Shown here in pieces: positions 1 through 7,583 of a stretch of 64,000 bases of DNA. The first letter of the stretch is position 1; every line of letters starts with the position of its first letter. The position numbers and the translations under genes were made by a program. The notes beneath the pieces were generated by a model. The model saw only the letters and a list, made by a program, of their open reading frames with translations. It did no database searches and was not told where the DNA came from. The stretch comes from G965247775 sp965247775. GTDB taxonomy: Bacteria; Chloroflexota; Dehalococcoidia; Bin125. The DNA is taken from positions 2,232,001-2,296,000 of the forward strand of contig OZ252031.1 in the NCBI GenBank assembly GCA_965247775.1, read 5' to 3'.

Positions 1-147
1 TGATCGGTCCACTCACGTATGAGGCGTCCAGACGCGTCGAACTGGGCTCTGGCCCCGAGCGCTCGTTCTTCTCGCGCGCCGGATCGGGCTGCGCGCGAGG
101 CCGTCGTCGGATTGTGCACGGACAGCGGAGCGGGCCTTCGGCCAGTC

Positions 148-663
148 CTACCGCGCGCTCGTCTCTGCAGCTCTGTAGCGGCGCACAAGATCGGCGTAGG
201 GGCGGTTCCAGGACGTGGTGTTCGCCCGCAAGTCCGCCCCCAGCGGGCGCACTGTCGCCGGCACGCCGACGACGAAAGAGCCGTCCGGCACTTTCGTGTT
301 CGGGCGAACGACCGCTCCCGCGGCCACGACACAATCGCTGCCGATCTCGCTGCCATCCAGCAACGTCGCGCTATTGCCGATGAGCGTCCGGTTGCCAATC
401 CGGCGGCAATGGATCACAGCGTTATGCCCAACCGTCACCTCGCTGCCGAGATCGATCCCGGGCGGCCCGCAATGCAACGTCGCGTTATCCTCGATATGCG
501 TACCGGCGCCGATGCGGATTGCGGCGAAGTCCCCGCGAACGACCGCACCGGGCCAGACCGAGGACCCTGCCCCGATCACCACGTCCCCGATCACGATCGC
601 GGCGTCGTGGACGAACGCTGAGGGGTCGACCCGCGGCGCATGGTCTTCGAAGGCGTGAATCAC
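148..663 (-). CDS. Gamma-class carbonic anhydrase-like hexapeptide-repeat protein
   Basis: A left-handed beta-helix protein of about 171 residues with repeated [IV]G-x4 hexapeptides across most of its length. The three histidines that bind the metal in gamma carbonic anhydrases are all recognisable: one in the DNATLH segment and two in VGHNAVIH. The C-terminal PDGSFVVGVPA is also typical of the family. A role in CO2/bicarbonate interconversion is possible, but many bacterial relatives have no proven activity. The start is placed at GTG 663, because the longer reading upstream looks unlike the family. The gene is divergent from the FAD oxidoreductase. Family call is firm; substrate is uncertain. 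Confidence 0.85.
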   Translation of the reverse strand: MIHAFEDHAPRVDPSAFVHDAAIVIGDVVIGAGSSVWPGAVVRGDFAAIRIGAGTHIEDNATLHCGPPGIDLGSEVTVGHNAVIHCRRIGNRTLIGNSATLLDGSEIGSDCVVAAGAVVRPNTKVPDGSFVVGVPATVRPLGADLRANTTSWNRPYADLVRRYRAAETSAR

Positions 664-814
664 AACACTGGCCCCCGTTCGCACGCCGAAGATACCGCGC
701 TCGAGCGCACAGGGAAGCCTGAGTGAGGCCACCGGCAGCGCTGCCGCTCCGCGATCGTTCTGCCCCGGAGCGCCCCTGGCAGGTGGCGGCACGCGACGAT
801 CGGGGTCGTTTCCT

Positions 815-820
815 TATACT
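815..820 (+). promoter_or_regulatory. Putative -10 element (TATACT) for the FAD oxidoreductase gene
   Basis: TATACT lies in an AT-rich patch within otherwise GC-rich DNA, 47 bases upstream of the chosen ATG. No convincing -35 is visible. Similar TA-n3-T boxes sit 20 to 50 bases before several other genes in the window. Confidence 0.3.
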
Positions 821-867
821 CCATGGTGCGTGGCAGGGACCGCGCGGCAGGAACGAGGAATCGGGAA

Positions 868-2346
868 ATGCGCGTCGACAACCTCACCAACACCATCGGC
901 GGCGAGCAGGGGATCGAGATGTTCAGCGACGGGGAGCGGCGGCCCCGCCAGCCCCGGCCGGAACGGACGGTGCACGAGGCCGCGCGCGATATCCCGGTCT
1001 TCGCCGAGACCGACGTCCTCGTCGTCGGCGGTGGGCCGGCCGGGACGACGGCCGCCATCGCGGCTGGGCGGCTGGGCGCCGAGGTCGTGCTCGTTGAGCG
1101 CTACAACCATCTCGGCGGCCTCTCGACGGGGGGCCTCGTCATTTGGATCGACCGCATGTCCGATTGGTCCGGGAAGCAGGTGATCGCCGGTCTCGCCTGC
1201 GACATCTTCGATCGGCTGCCGAAGGATGCCGTGATGGGCCCCTCCCGCTCGGAATGGGGTTCGAAGGACGTCCAAACGGCCGCCTATTGGAAGGAGCGCA
1301 CGGCCGCCTACCGGGGTATTGTCACGTGGTCCCCAACGATCGATCCCGAAGCGCTTAAGACTGTCTCCCTGCAGATGGTGCTGGAGGCAAACGTGCGTCC
1401 CGTCTTCCATTCCTGGGCCGTCGAGCCGATGGTGGAGGACCGGACGATGCGCGGCGCGATCTTCGAGAGCAAGGAGGGGCGCCAGGCGATCCTCGCCAAG
1501 GTCGTCATCGACACGACCGGTGACGCCGATCTGCTCGCGCGCGCTGCGGCCCCCCTGGAGTTGGACATCGACGCTGAAGACATCCACCACTGCATCAACA
1601 CGGCCTTCCTCCTCGGCGGCCTGGACATGGAGCGCTGGCTCGCCTTCCGCCGGGAGGACGCGGCAGGATTCTCGGCCTTCGTCGCGCTGGGCCGCGAGAC
1701 CCTTGGCTTGTTCGAAAAGCCGTTCTGCTCATGGCGCGACGACGTGGCGCTGTTCATGGGACCGCGGCTGTCGGGGTACAGCGCTGTGAACGTCGAAGAC
1801 CTCACCGACGTCGAGGTACGCTCTCGCGAGTTGACCGCAGCGCACCTGGACTTCTACCGCACACACGCCCCCGGCTTCGAGAGCGCCTTCCTGATGCTGG
1901 GCGCGCCTCAGGTTGGCGTGCGGCATAGCCGCCGCCTCACTGGCCTGCGCAAGGTCACCCGTGCCCAGTGGGATGAAGGCACGGTATGGGACGACGAGAT
2001 CGGCGTATCGACTTCCCTCTCGCCGAGCTTCCCGAACATCTCGGTCCCGTACGGCTCGCTCGTGCCGGTGGGGCTTGATGGTGTGATCGGCGCCGGCCGA
2101 CACATCGCCTGTGACCCCAGCTCGCACTCGTTCCTGCGCGAGATACCGCAGTGCTGGATGACCGGACAGGCGGCCGGGGTGGCGGCAGCGCTCGCCGCCG
2201 GCTCTGGGATCCAGCCGCGAGCGCTCTCCCCACGCCCGATTCAACGCGAACTGCTTCGCCAGGGCGCCTATCTCTCGCCGTCCATCGACACGGCGGTGAC
2301 TTCTGCGTCAGCGGGTCACGAGTCGAGCGTCCTCGCCGGAAACTAA
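868..2346 (+). CDS. FAD-dependent oxidoreductase (FAD_oxidored family)
   Basis: A protein of 492 residues. After about 45 residues comes a classic FAD-binding Rossmann motif, VLVVGGGPAGTTAAIAAG, ending in an acidic residue (VER), then HLGGLSTGGL, which is typical of the FAD-dependent oxidoreductase family that includes fumarate reductase-like and thiazole-like proteins. A second nucleotide-contact segment near the C-terminus (GVIGAGRHIACD ... TGQAAGVAAALA) closes the FAD site. The substrate cannot be read from the sequence. ATG 868 is preferred because GAGGAA lies just upstream; the longer reading at 823 lacks a site. It ends head-on with the minus-strand selenoprotein operon, so it is not part of that operon. 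Confidence 0.85.
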   Translation: MRVDNLTNTIGGEQGIEMFSDGERRPRQPRPERTVHEAARDIPVFAETDVLVVGGGPAGTTAAIAAGRLGAEVVLVERYNHLGGLSTGGLVIWIDRMSDWSGKQVIAGLACDIFDRLPKDAVMGPSRSEWGSKDVQTAAYWKERTAAYRGIVTWSPTIDPEALKTVSLQMVLEANVRPVFHSWAVEPMVEDRTMRGAIFESKEGRQAILAKVVIDTTGDADLLARAAAPLELDIDAEDIHHCINTAFLLGGLDMERWLAFRREDAAGFSAFVALGRETLGLFEKPFCSWRDDVALFMGPRLSGYSAVNVEDLTDVEVRSRELTAAHLDFYRTHAPGFESAFLMLGAPQVGVRHSRRLTGLRKVTRAQWDEGTVWDDEIGVSTSLSPSFPNISVPYGSLVPVGLDGVIGAGRHIACDPSSHSFLREIPQCWMTGQAAGVAAALAAGSGIQPRALSPRPIQRELLRQGAYLSPSIDTAVTSASAGHESSVLAGN

Positions 2347-2521
2347 CTCAGCGAACGAGGTGCCCTTGATGCCCGCCCGCGCCTCACCGGGGGGCCTGCG
2401 GGCAAGAGCTTGCGAGCAGCGCCGTGCGCGACTGCTCGTCCCGGGCAGGGACGATCGTCGGTCGCGCTCGGGCCCTCATCGGCCTCGTCGCAAGCGCCTG
2501 TTTCCTCCCGGTCCAGAGCGC

Positions 2522-2992
2522 CTACGGCAGGGTACCGTCACGCACCCGCCGCACAGTCTCCTTGATCTCCTCAACGTCGAAGGTCATCTCCGCCAAGCCC
2601 ACCTGCTGCTGATACGCGTCGGCCGGAATCTGCGCCTTGATTCCCTCTTCGATGACGTGATACACGGGCAGGTCGAGGCTGACCCCCGCGAGCGGCCCCG
2701 CCCAGGTTGGGTCACCGGATGTCACCGTCATGCCGCAGACCTCCGTGCTATCGACAGTCGGAGTGCCCAGGAGCACAAGCAGATTCTCACTGCCCAACTC
2801 TTCCACCAGGCGCTTGAGCTTCGCTTGACCTTCCAGGTCAAGGCCGCCGGCCGACGTTCAAACGAAGCACTCAGTGGCCTCCAAGACGACTTCAGCGCCG
2901 GCCTGCCGGGCGCACTCGGCCAGAGCGCCGCCGGGAACGCCATCGCGCTCGCCCAGCGCGATTACCTGCTTTCCCTTGAGGTCGATCGTCAT
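2522..2992 (-). CDS. grdA: Glycine/sarcosine/betaine reductase complex selenoprotein A (UGA-encoded Sec45)
   Basis: Read through one in-frame UGA (2860-2858), the frame gives 156 residues matching GrdA. The N-terminus is GKQVIALGERDGVPGGAL, then ATECFV-Sec-TSAGGLDL with the redox CxxU pair (C42, Sec45). The C-terminal half contains SENLLVLLG, GDPTWAGPLAGVSL and PVYHVIEEGIKAQI. In the family, GrdA carries the selenoether-bound carboxymethyl group from component B to component C and is re-reduced by thioredoxin. A strong GGAGGAG/GAGGAG site precedes ATG 2992, 14 bases after the grdC stop. Last gene of the operon. Conventional ORF calling finds only residues 63-156. Perfect SECIS-like hairpin downstream of the UGA. 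Confidence 0.93.
2824..2860 (-). promoter_or_regulatory. bSECIS element and Sec-coding UGA of grdA
   Basis: On the minus strand the UGA at 2860-2858 is followed by 15 bases and then a perfect 8-bp stem CTTGACCT / AGGTCAAG with apical loop GGA (2834-2832). The UGA-to-loop distance is 23 bases and the loop starts with G. Both fit the usual description of bacterial SECIS elements read by SelB. The hairpin is inside the coding sequence. Confidence 0.85.
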
Positions 2993-3006
2993 CTCCTCAC
3001 TCCTCC

Positions 3007-4479
3007 TCAGCCCGAGCGCGGCGCGAGGCGCGGATTGCGCTCCAGTAGGATCGAGATCCCGTCGGACATGTGGGTCATTCTACCCAGGAAAAGGCTACCC
3101 TTGGCCAGCAGCATGACCCGATCCAGGGGCCCGGCTGTCAGACCCTCGATGGCGTGAGCCATGTAGGGGATCGCGGACGCGACGTGCCCCTGGGTCGGCG
3201 AGAACCCGGGCATCCCCCGCTGCCGCACGAAGGCAGGGATCGCCTCCCGATCGATCTCGCCTCGCAGCGCCGCCAGACCCGCGATCATCGTGTAGTTACG
3301 CGCCGGGATATCGCCACTGCCGGCGGGCTCGGTGATGTCCGCGTCGTGCAGCTCCGTCGCATACTTATCGATGTCCAGGAAGGTCAGTCCCTGGCGCTCC
3401 AGCGGCCGCGCAACCAACTGCTCCAAGATCGCTTGCTGGGAGGAGCCGGCGTCTACGGTTTGCCGCCCCACGGCCTCCAGTCGTATCACTGGCGAGCGCC
3501 CATCGTCAGGACCGACCAAGATCGCGAACCCCACCAACGTGTCCTCAAGCAGCGGCATCTCCTTGTCCAGGTGCCCCGGCATCTTCATCCCCAGTTTCGC
3601 GAGCGAGCAGCCGCCGACCACGGCCACGTTGTCGCAGACACCCGCGGCGATCATCGCCGCGCCGATCACGAGCGCGTGGAGGGGCCCGCAACAAAACGCC
3701 TTCACGTCCGAGCCGCTAGCGCCGCCGCAGCCACACAGCTCCGCTACCGCTTTGCCGAGGTTGCCGCCGCCGCGTTGATAGCGATCGCCCACCGCCTCTT
3801 CGCCGCTGCCGAGGACGTAGTCGATACGCGCAGGGTCCTCTTCGAGATCCTGCAGGAGGAGACGGAGGGCGAAGGCCGCGGTGGTCTTGGCGGCCAGGTT
3901 TTCGAGTAGGACCCCCGCCTCCAGACTCGAGTCCTGATCGTGAGCACTGTTGACGCAGCCCACCAACGCCCCGTCCGCCAGCGCCAGGGGCAGCGCCCCA
4001 ACGCCGCCCGCCAAGTGCGCTTCGATCTCAGGCCGGCGCCTGCCGGCGCCGAGGTGCTCGAAATCCTCCACGCGCACGAGGGGATTGGCCCGCAGCGCGT
4101 CTTGCACGCTGGCAAGGAACGCTTCCTCGAGCCACACCAGATCGAAGCGGTCGGCAAGCCGGAGGAGGCCGTAGAACTCGTCGTTCGGGACGATGCGCCC
4201 ATGCCGATGGCGTGATCCGGGCGCGCCGTTGAGCGGGCGGTACCGCGGCCGTTCAATGCCCCAGAGATCGTCAGGGGACAGCCCACCGAGCAAGGCTACG
4301 GTCGGCGGGTAGGCCGCCGCTTCCGGGAACGACCGCAGGGCAGCGGCGATCCGCGTGTCGAGCGCCGGATCGCGGGCCAGCTCGCGACTCGGCTTCGAGC
4401 CATGAGCGAGGAGCCCCGGCGTATGCGCCAGGAAGAAGCGCGCGCCGCGGATCACCGGCCCGGCCACCGCTGCGCTCAT
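3007..4479 (-). CDS. grdC: Glycine reductase complex component C, beta subunit (thiolase-fold acyltransferase)
   Basis: 490 residues resembling GrdC, a KAS III/thiolase-fold protein. In the classical complex it works with GrdD to accept the acetyl group from selenoprotein A and release acetyl phosphate. Diagnostic segments are the N-terminal GARFFLAHTPGLLAHGSKP and the cysteine region DVKAFCCGPLHALVIG (C263/C264, the FabH-like nucleophile area). Others are VAVVGGCSLAKLGMKMPGHL, MPLLEDTLVGFAILVGPDDG and a late histidine in GFSPTQGHVASAIP. It sits between grdE (118-base gap) and grdA (14-base gap) in the same orientation. No grdD follows, so the phosphotransacetylase-like partner is missing locally. 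Start ATG 4479 agrees with family N-termini. Confidence 0.9.
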   Translation of the reverse strand: MSAAVAGPVIRGARFFLAHTPGLLAHGSKPSRELARDPALDTRIAAALRSFPEAAAYPPTVALLGGLSPDDLWGIERPRYRPLNGAPGSRHRHGRIVPNDEFYGLLRLADRFDLVWLEEAFLASVQDALRANPLVRVEDFEHLGAGRRRPEIEAHLAGGVGALPLALADGALVGCVNSAHDQDSSLEAGVLLENLAAKTTAAFALRLLLQDLEEDPARIDYVLGSGEEAVGDRYQRGGGNLGKAVAELCGCGGASGSDVKAFCCGPLHALVIGAAMIAAGVCDNVAVVGGCSLAKLGMKMPGHLDKEMPLLEDTLVGFAILVGPDDGRSPVIRLEAVGRQTVDAGSSQQAILEQLVARPLERQGLTFLDIDKYATELHDADITEPAGSGDIPARNYTMIAGLAALRGEIDREAIPAFVRQRGMPGFSPTQGHVASAIPYMAHAIEGLTAGPLDRVMLLAKGSLFLGRMTHMSDGISILLERNPRLAPRSG

Positions 4480-4597
4480 CGCCGGTTCACCGCCGTGCCC
4501 GCCCTGCCGCGATCAATCGCCAGCCGACACGATCGTTTGGAGGCCAGCGGGATCATCGTCAGTGAGAGAGCATGCCGCGTGGTCCATCTGCCGGCCA

Positions 4598-5926
4598 TCA
4601 GTATTCGATCGCGCTCAATCGGTTGAACCCGTAGTGATCGTCGTATCGCGGCGGCGGCGGCAGGCTGGATGCGGTGGGCACCGTCTGTTCTTCCAGCGAA
4701 CCCTCGCGCGGATCGATTCCCCCGCCCGCATTGAGCAGGCGGCCCACCTTCGTCCGCAGACCGATGACCCGCTCCACCTCCGGCACGTCTGGCAGTCCCT
4801 GCACGGTGGAGTCAAAGAACCCGGTGCTCACGATCGCGTCCGCTTCCGGCGCCGGCTCGAGCATCGTCGGCGCACCGCCGCGAGAGGCGTCCTCGCCGGT
4901 CAAGAAAACGGTCTTGATCCCCAGTGCCTCACACGCCTTTACGCTGCGGATGACCTCGATGAACTCGTTCCCCCCCGCGTCCCAGGTGACGATCGCGCCG
5001 TCCGCGCCCAGCATCTTCGCCAGCTTGGCGGTCTGCGAGGCCACCAACTCCTTCTCCGACATCGTGGTCCATTCGGTCCGCAGGATGATCACGCCCAGCA
5101 GATTCAGATCCGCCCCATGGCGCCGGTACAGCTCCAGCAAGACAGGGTTATTCGTCACCGTCCATGACGTCGCGAACGCCGTCCGGTAGGGACCCGACGT
5201 GGCGCCGTCCAAGATCTCGTTCGGATGCAGCAGCCAAGGGGGCGTCAGGTAGCCCAGGCCGTAGGTCGAGTTGCCGAACGTCTCGCTTGTTCCCGACATC
5301 GCCTGCGGTGAGTGCAGCCCCTGCAGGTAGACGACCTTGGGCAGCGACGCGTCCACGGGGCCCAACTCGAACGCCTCCAGTTCGGGGGGCGCCAGTTCGC
5401 GGGTGGCTTCCGCCAGCCGGTCCGCGACCGTCAGCGCGGCCTGATGCACGGCCCGATTCTTAATGTGGATGGGCAGATCTGGCGCCGGTTCCACCACCGC
5501 GCAGACGTTGAAGAGGGACCGGTATGGCATCAAGTCGCCCCAGGGGCCGGTCATGTCCAGGTAAAGGAACACAAAATCTCCGCCGGACTCGTGCCAGTTG
5601 ACGCTGGAAACCTCAACCACCGCTACGTCGCCCAGTTTGTGCGTCCGTCCCTGCCCCACCATCCCCATGGGACGGCCACTCATGCCCGGATAGACCATGC
5701 CGGGGCCATCCACCTTCAGCATCGGCGTGATCACGTCGCGGACCGGCCAGATCCGGACCGACTCGCCTGGCTCCGCCAGATCCAACTGGGCCGTCGCGAT
5801 CATGGGGTCAGAGCGGATCTCCCGCAGGATCGCGTCCGGGTCGATCTCCAAGATGCCGTCGCTCCACGCCGTCCGTGATCCGAAAACGACCTTCGTGACG
5901 GGAAAGTTTCCGATCTCAAGTCGCAT
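4598..5926 (-). CDS. grdE: Glycine/sarcosine/betaine reductase component B, proprotein subunit (GrdE/GrdG type)
   Basis: 442 residues resembling the GrdE-type proprotein of component B, which binds the amine substrate. Familiar blocks are the N-terminal MRLEIGNFPVTKVVFG, ILEIDP, the central LLHPNEILDGA and NNPVLLELYRRHG, ADGAIVTWDAGGNE and TVFLTGEDASRGG. In described relatives the proprotein is cut at a central cysteine, giving a pyruvoyl group that forms a Schiff base with the substrate. Here there is no cysteine at all between C142 and C332, although serines and threonines are present near the expected site (S244, T253, S254). The start overlaps the grdB stop by 11 bases, suggesting coupled translation. 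Glycine, sarcosine or betaine specificity cannot be decided. Confidence 0.88.
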   Translation of the reverse strand: MRLEIGNFPVTKVVFGSRTAWSDGILEIDPDAILREIRSDPMIATAQLDLAEPGESVRIWPVRDVITPMLKVDGPGMVYPGMSGRPMGMVGQGRTHKLGDVAVVEVSSVNWHESGGDFVFLYLDMTGPWGDLMPYRSLFNVCAVVEPAPDLPIHIKNRAVHQAALTVADRLAEATRELAPPELEAFELGPVDASLPKVVYLQGLHSPQAMSGTSETFGNSTYGLGYLTPPWLLHPNEILDGATSGPYRTAFATSWTVTNNPVLLELYRRHGADLNLLGVIILRTEWTTMSEKELVASQTAKLAKMLGADGAIVTWDAGGNEFIEVIRSVKACEALGIKTVFLTGEDASRGGAPTMLEPAPEADAIVSTGFFDSTVQGLPDVPEVERVIGLRTKVGRLLNAGGGIDPREGSLEEQTVPTASSLPPPPRYDDHYGFNRLSAIEY

Positions 5927-7268
5927 GAACGGCCTCCCTGGCGGTGGGCTGATCGTGCTCCGGGTCGAACAGCGTTGGCCCGTAGACCTCCTCCGTCACG
6001 GCGCGCAGCGCCGTCCGCACAATCCGCATGCCGTACTTGTAGTCCTCCTCCGGTCCCAGCTCCGGATCGCCGCAGACGTGCTCGATGCGGCATCCGCGCA
6101 CCACGCGACTCTGGCCGAAGGTCAGCGGGAGCCCGTGAATCGCCGAGATCATTCCGACGGGAATCCCGGCCCGCTCGATCTCCTTGGCAATCGTTGCGCC
6201 GCAACGATTACAGGTCCCTCAAGTGGCGACCAGCAGCACCGCGTCGACGGCGGCCTCGTTCAGCTCCTGCCCGATCTCGACGCCCAACCCTTTGCACGTT
6301 GCGACCGGCGTGGCCACGCCCGCCAGCGTGTACATGGTCTCGTGGACCTCCCCGATCTCACCCTGCTGTTCCAAATCGCGGAGGAAGGGGAGCGGCAGGA
6401 CGTAGTTGGGGTTGTCGTTGACGATGCCGGTGAAGTAGCCCGCGTGGAAAGCCTCCCAGCGCTCACGCTCCAGAGCGTCCAGGTCCTCGATGGATCGGGC
6501 GTAGAACCGCGAGGCGTTCGCGCTGGGAGCTCGGTCGGGGTTGCCCTTGGGGATCAGCCCGCCCGTTGTTACCAGCGCGATCTTCGCCGTCGCCAGATCG
6601 CGCACCGGCCTGGCCGGACTCACATGCTCCGGCGCCCGATAGGGGACCTCGGTGCGGAACGGCTTCCCCGCCAGCTTGGCGACGAGCATATCCACGGCGC
6701 GTTTGCTGCCTGGCTCGTCGCGCAGCACCGGCTTGCGCAGTCCCGTGGGGACATAGCCGTCCACCTCCGCCGGCCCCACCTCCATCCCCGACCCGACCTT
6801 GCGGCCCAGCTCCCAGATCGCCTGCAGCGCCCGCGGCATCTCCGTCGCCGACTCCCCCGTTGGCACGATGAGTGCCGAGGCTCGATGCATCTCCACACCG
6901 GGGTTGTCCTCATGCATGCCCGCCACCGCTGGGATGCCCATCTCGCGCACGGCCGCGCAGACCTGCCCGCACGCCAGGCCGTACCGCCCCGAGCCGAAGG
7001 CGGGCCCGGCAATAACGACGTCGGGCTGAATCTCACGCACGGCCGTCTCTAGCGCGGCCAGCGCTTCCTCATTCTCCTCGTGGAAGGAGTTGTCGCCGCA
7101 GTAGAGGGTCGCCACCACCGTCCCCGCCTCGCCCATGACGTTCGCCAGCGCCCGGGAAGCGCCGGCGGGTTCCGAGAGAACCGTGAGGCCCTGGCCGGCC
7201 TCTTCTTCCCCGCCTACCCCGGCGAAGTACTGATTGATGTAGTGCACCACCCTGAGTCGCTCCGCCAT
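5916..7268 (-). CDS. grdB: Glycine/sarcosine/betaine reductase component B selenoprotein subunit (UGA-encoded Sec350)
   Basis: Read through one in-frame UGA (6221-6219), the frame gives 450 residues matching GrdB/GrdF/GrdH. It starts LRVVHYINQYFAGVGGEE, then has TVVATLYCGDNSF, PDVVIAGPAFGSGRYGLACG, IVPTGESATEMPRAL and ALVTTGGLIPKGNPDR. The redox centre is AVLLVAT-Sec-GTCNRCGATIAKEIERAGIP, with the Sec-x-x-Cys motif and a second CxxC-like cysteine. The tail GMISAIHGLPLTFGQSRVV follows. In the family this subunit attacks the substrate Schiff base and passes a carboxymethyl group to selenoprotein A. ATG 7268 has a CGGAG site. First gene of the operon. An ORF caller splits it at 6219. A perfect hairpin follows the UGA. 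Confidence 0.93.
6189..6221 (-). promoter_or_regulatory. bSECIS element and Sec-coding UGA of grdB
   Basis: On the minus strand the UGA (6221-6219) is followed by 9 bases and then a perfect 9-bp stem AATCGTTGC / GCAACGATT closed by the loop GGC (6200-6198). The UGA-to-loop distance is 18 bases. Loop start GG matches that of the grdA element (GGA), so the two hairpins look like recognition sites for the same SelB although their stems differ completely. Confidence 0.87.
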
Positions 7269-7353
7269 AGCGATCTCCGTCCCGTGGCCGTTCCTTCGCC
7301 CAGCGCGCCCGTCTCGCCGCCGCCAACGTGGGGCAAGGGCCGGATCGGCGCCC

Positions 7354-7382
7354 AGGGTAATCAGCCCACGGCTGCTTCGCAA
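7354..7382 (-). promoter_or_regulatory. Candidate sigma70-type promoter for the grd operon
   Basis: On the minus strand TTGCGA (7382-7377) and TACCCT (7359-7354) are separated by 17 bases, about 85 bases upstream of the grdB ATG. The match is moderate. The rest of the 315-base divergent region to 7583 holds nothing else that I recognise. Confidence 0.33.
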
Positions 7383-7545
7383 GGAAACACTGTGCTCCTT
7401 CCCCACGGACGAATCGGGTACAGGAGCGCTTCAATGTCGATGCGCTGTATCCCGCGTCGCCGCCAGCGCTCGTACGGGATCCGCTTGCGGTAGCCGGGAC
7501 GCCCGATCTCCCACCAGCTCGCGCACGGGGGCTCTGCGGTCCGGC

Positions 7546-7551
7546 TAGACT
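7546..7551 (+). promoter_or_regulatory. Putative -10 element (TAGACT) for the ThDP enzyme gene
   Basis: TAGACT lies 32 bases upstream of ATG 7584, in the position shared by similar boxes before other genes here. No clear -35. Confidence 0.25.
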
Positions 7552-7583
7552 CGTGCGACGTTGGCCCAGCGGAAGGTGGAGAT

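Noticed and set aside
2370..2403. GCCCGC ... GCGGGC inverted repeat downstream of the FAD oxidoreductase as a terminator
   Set aside because: Six-base arms in GC-rich DNA and no T run; could be chance.
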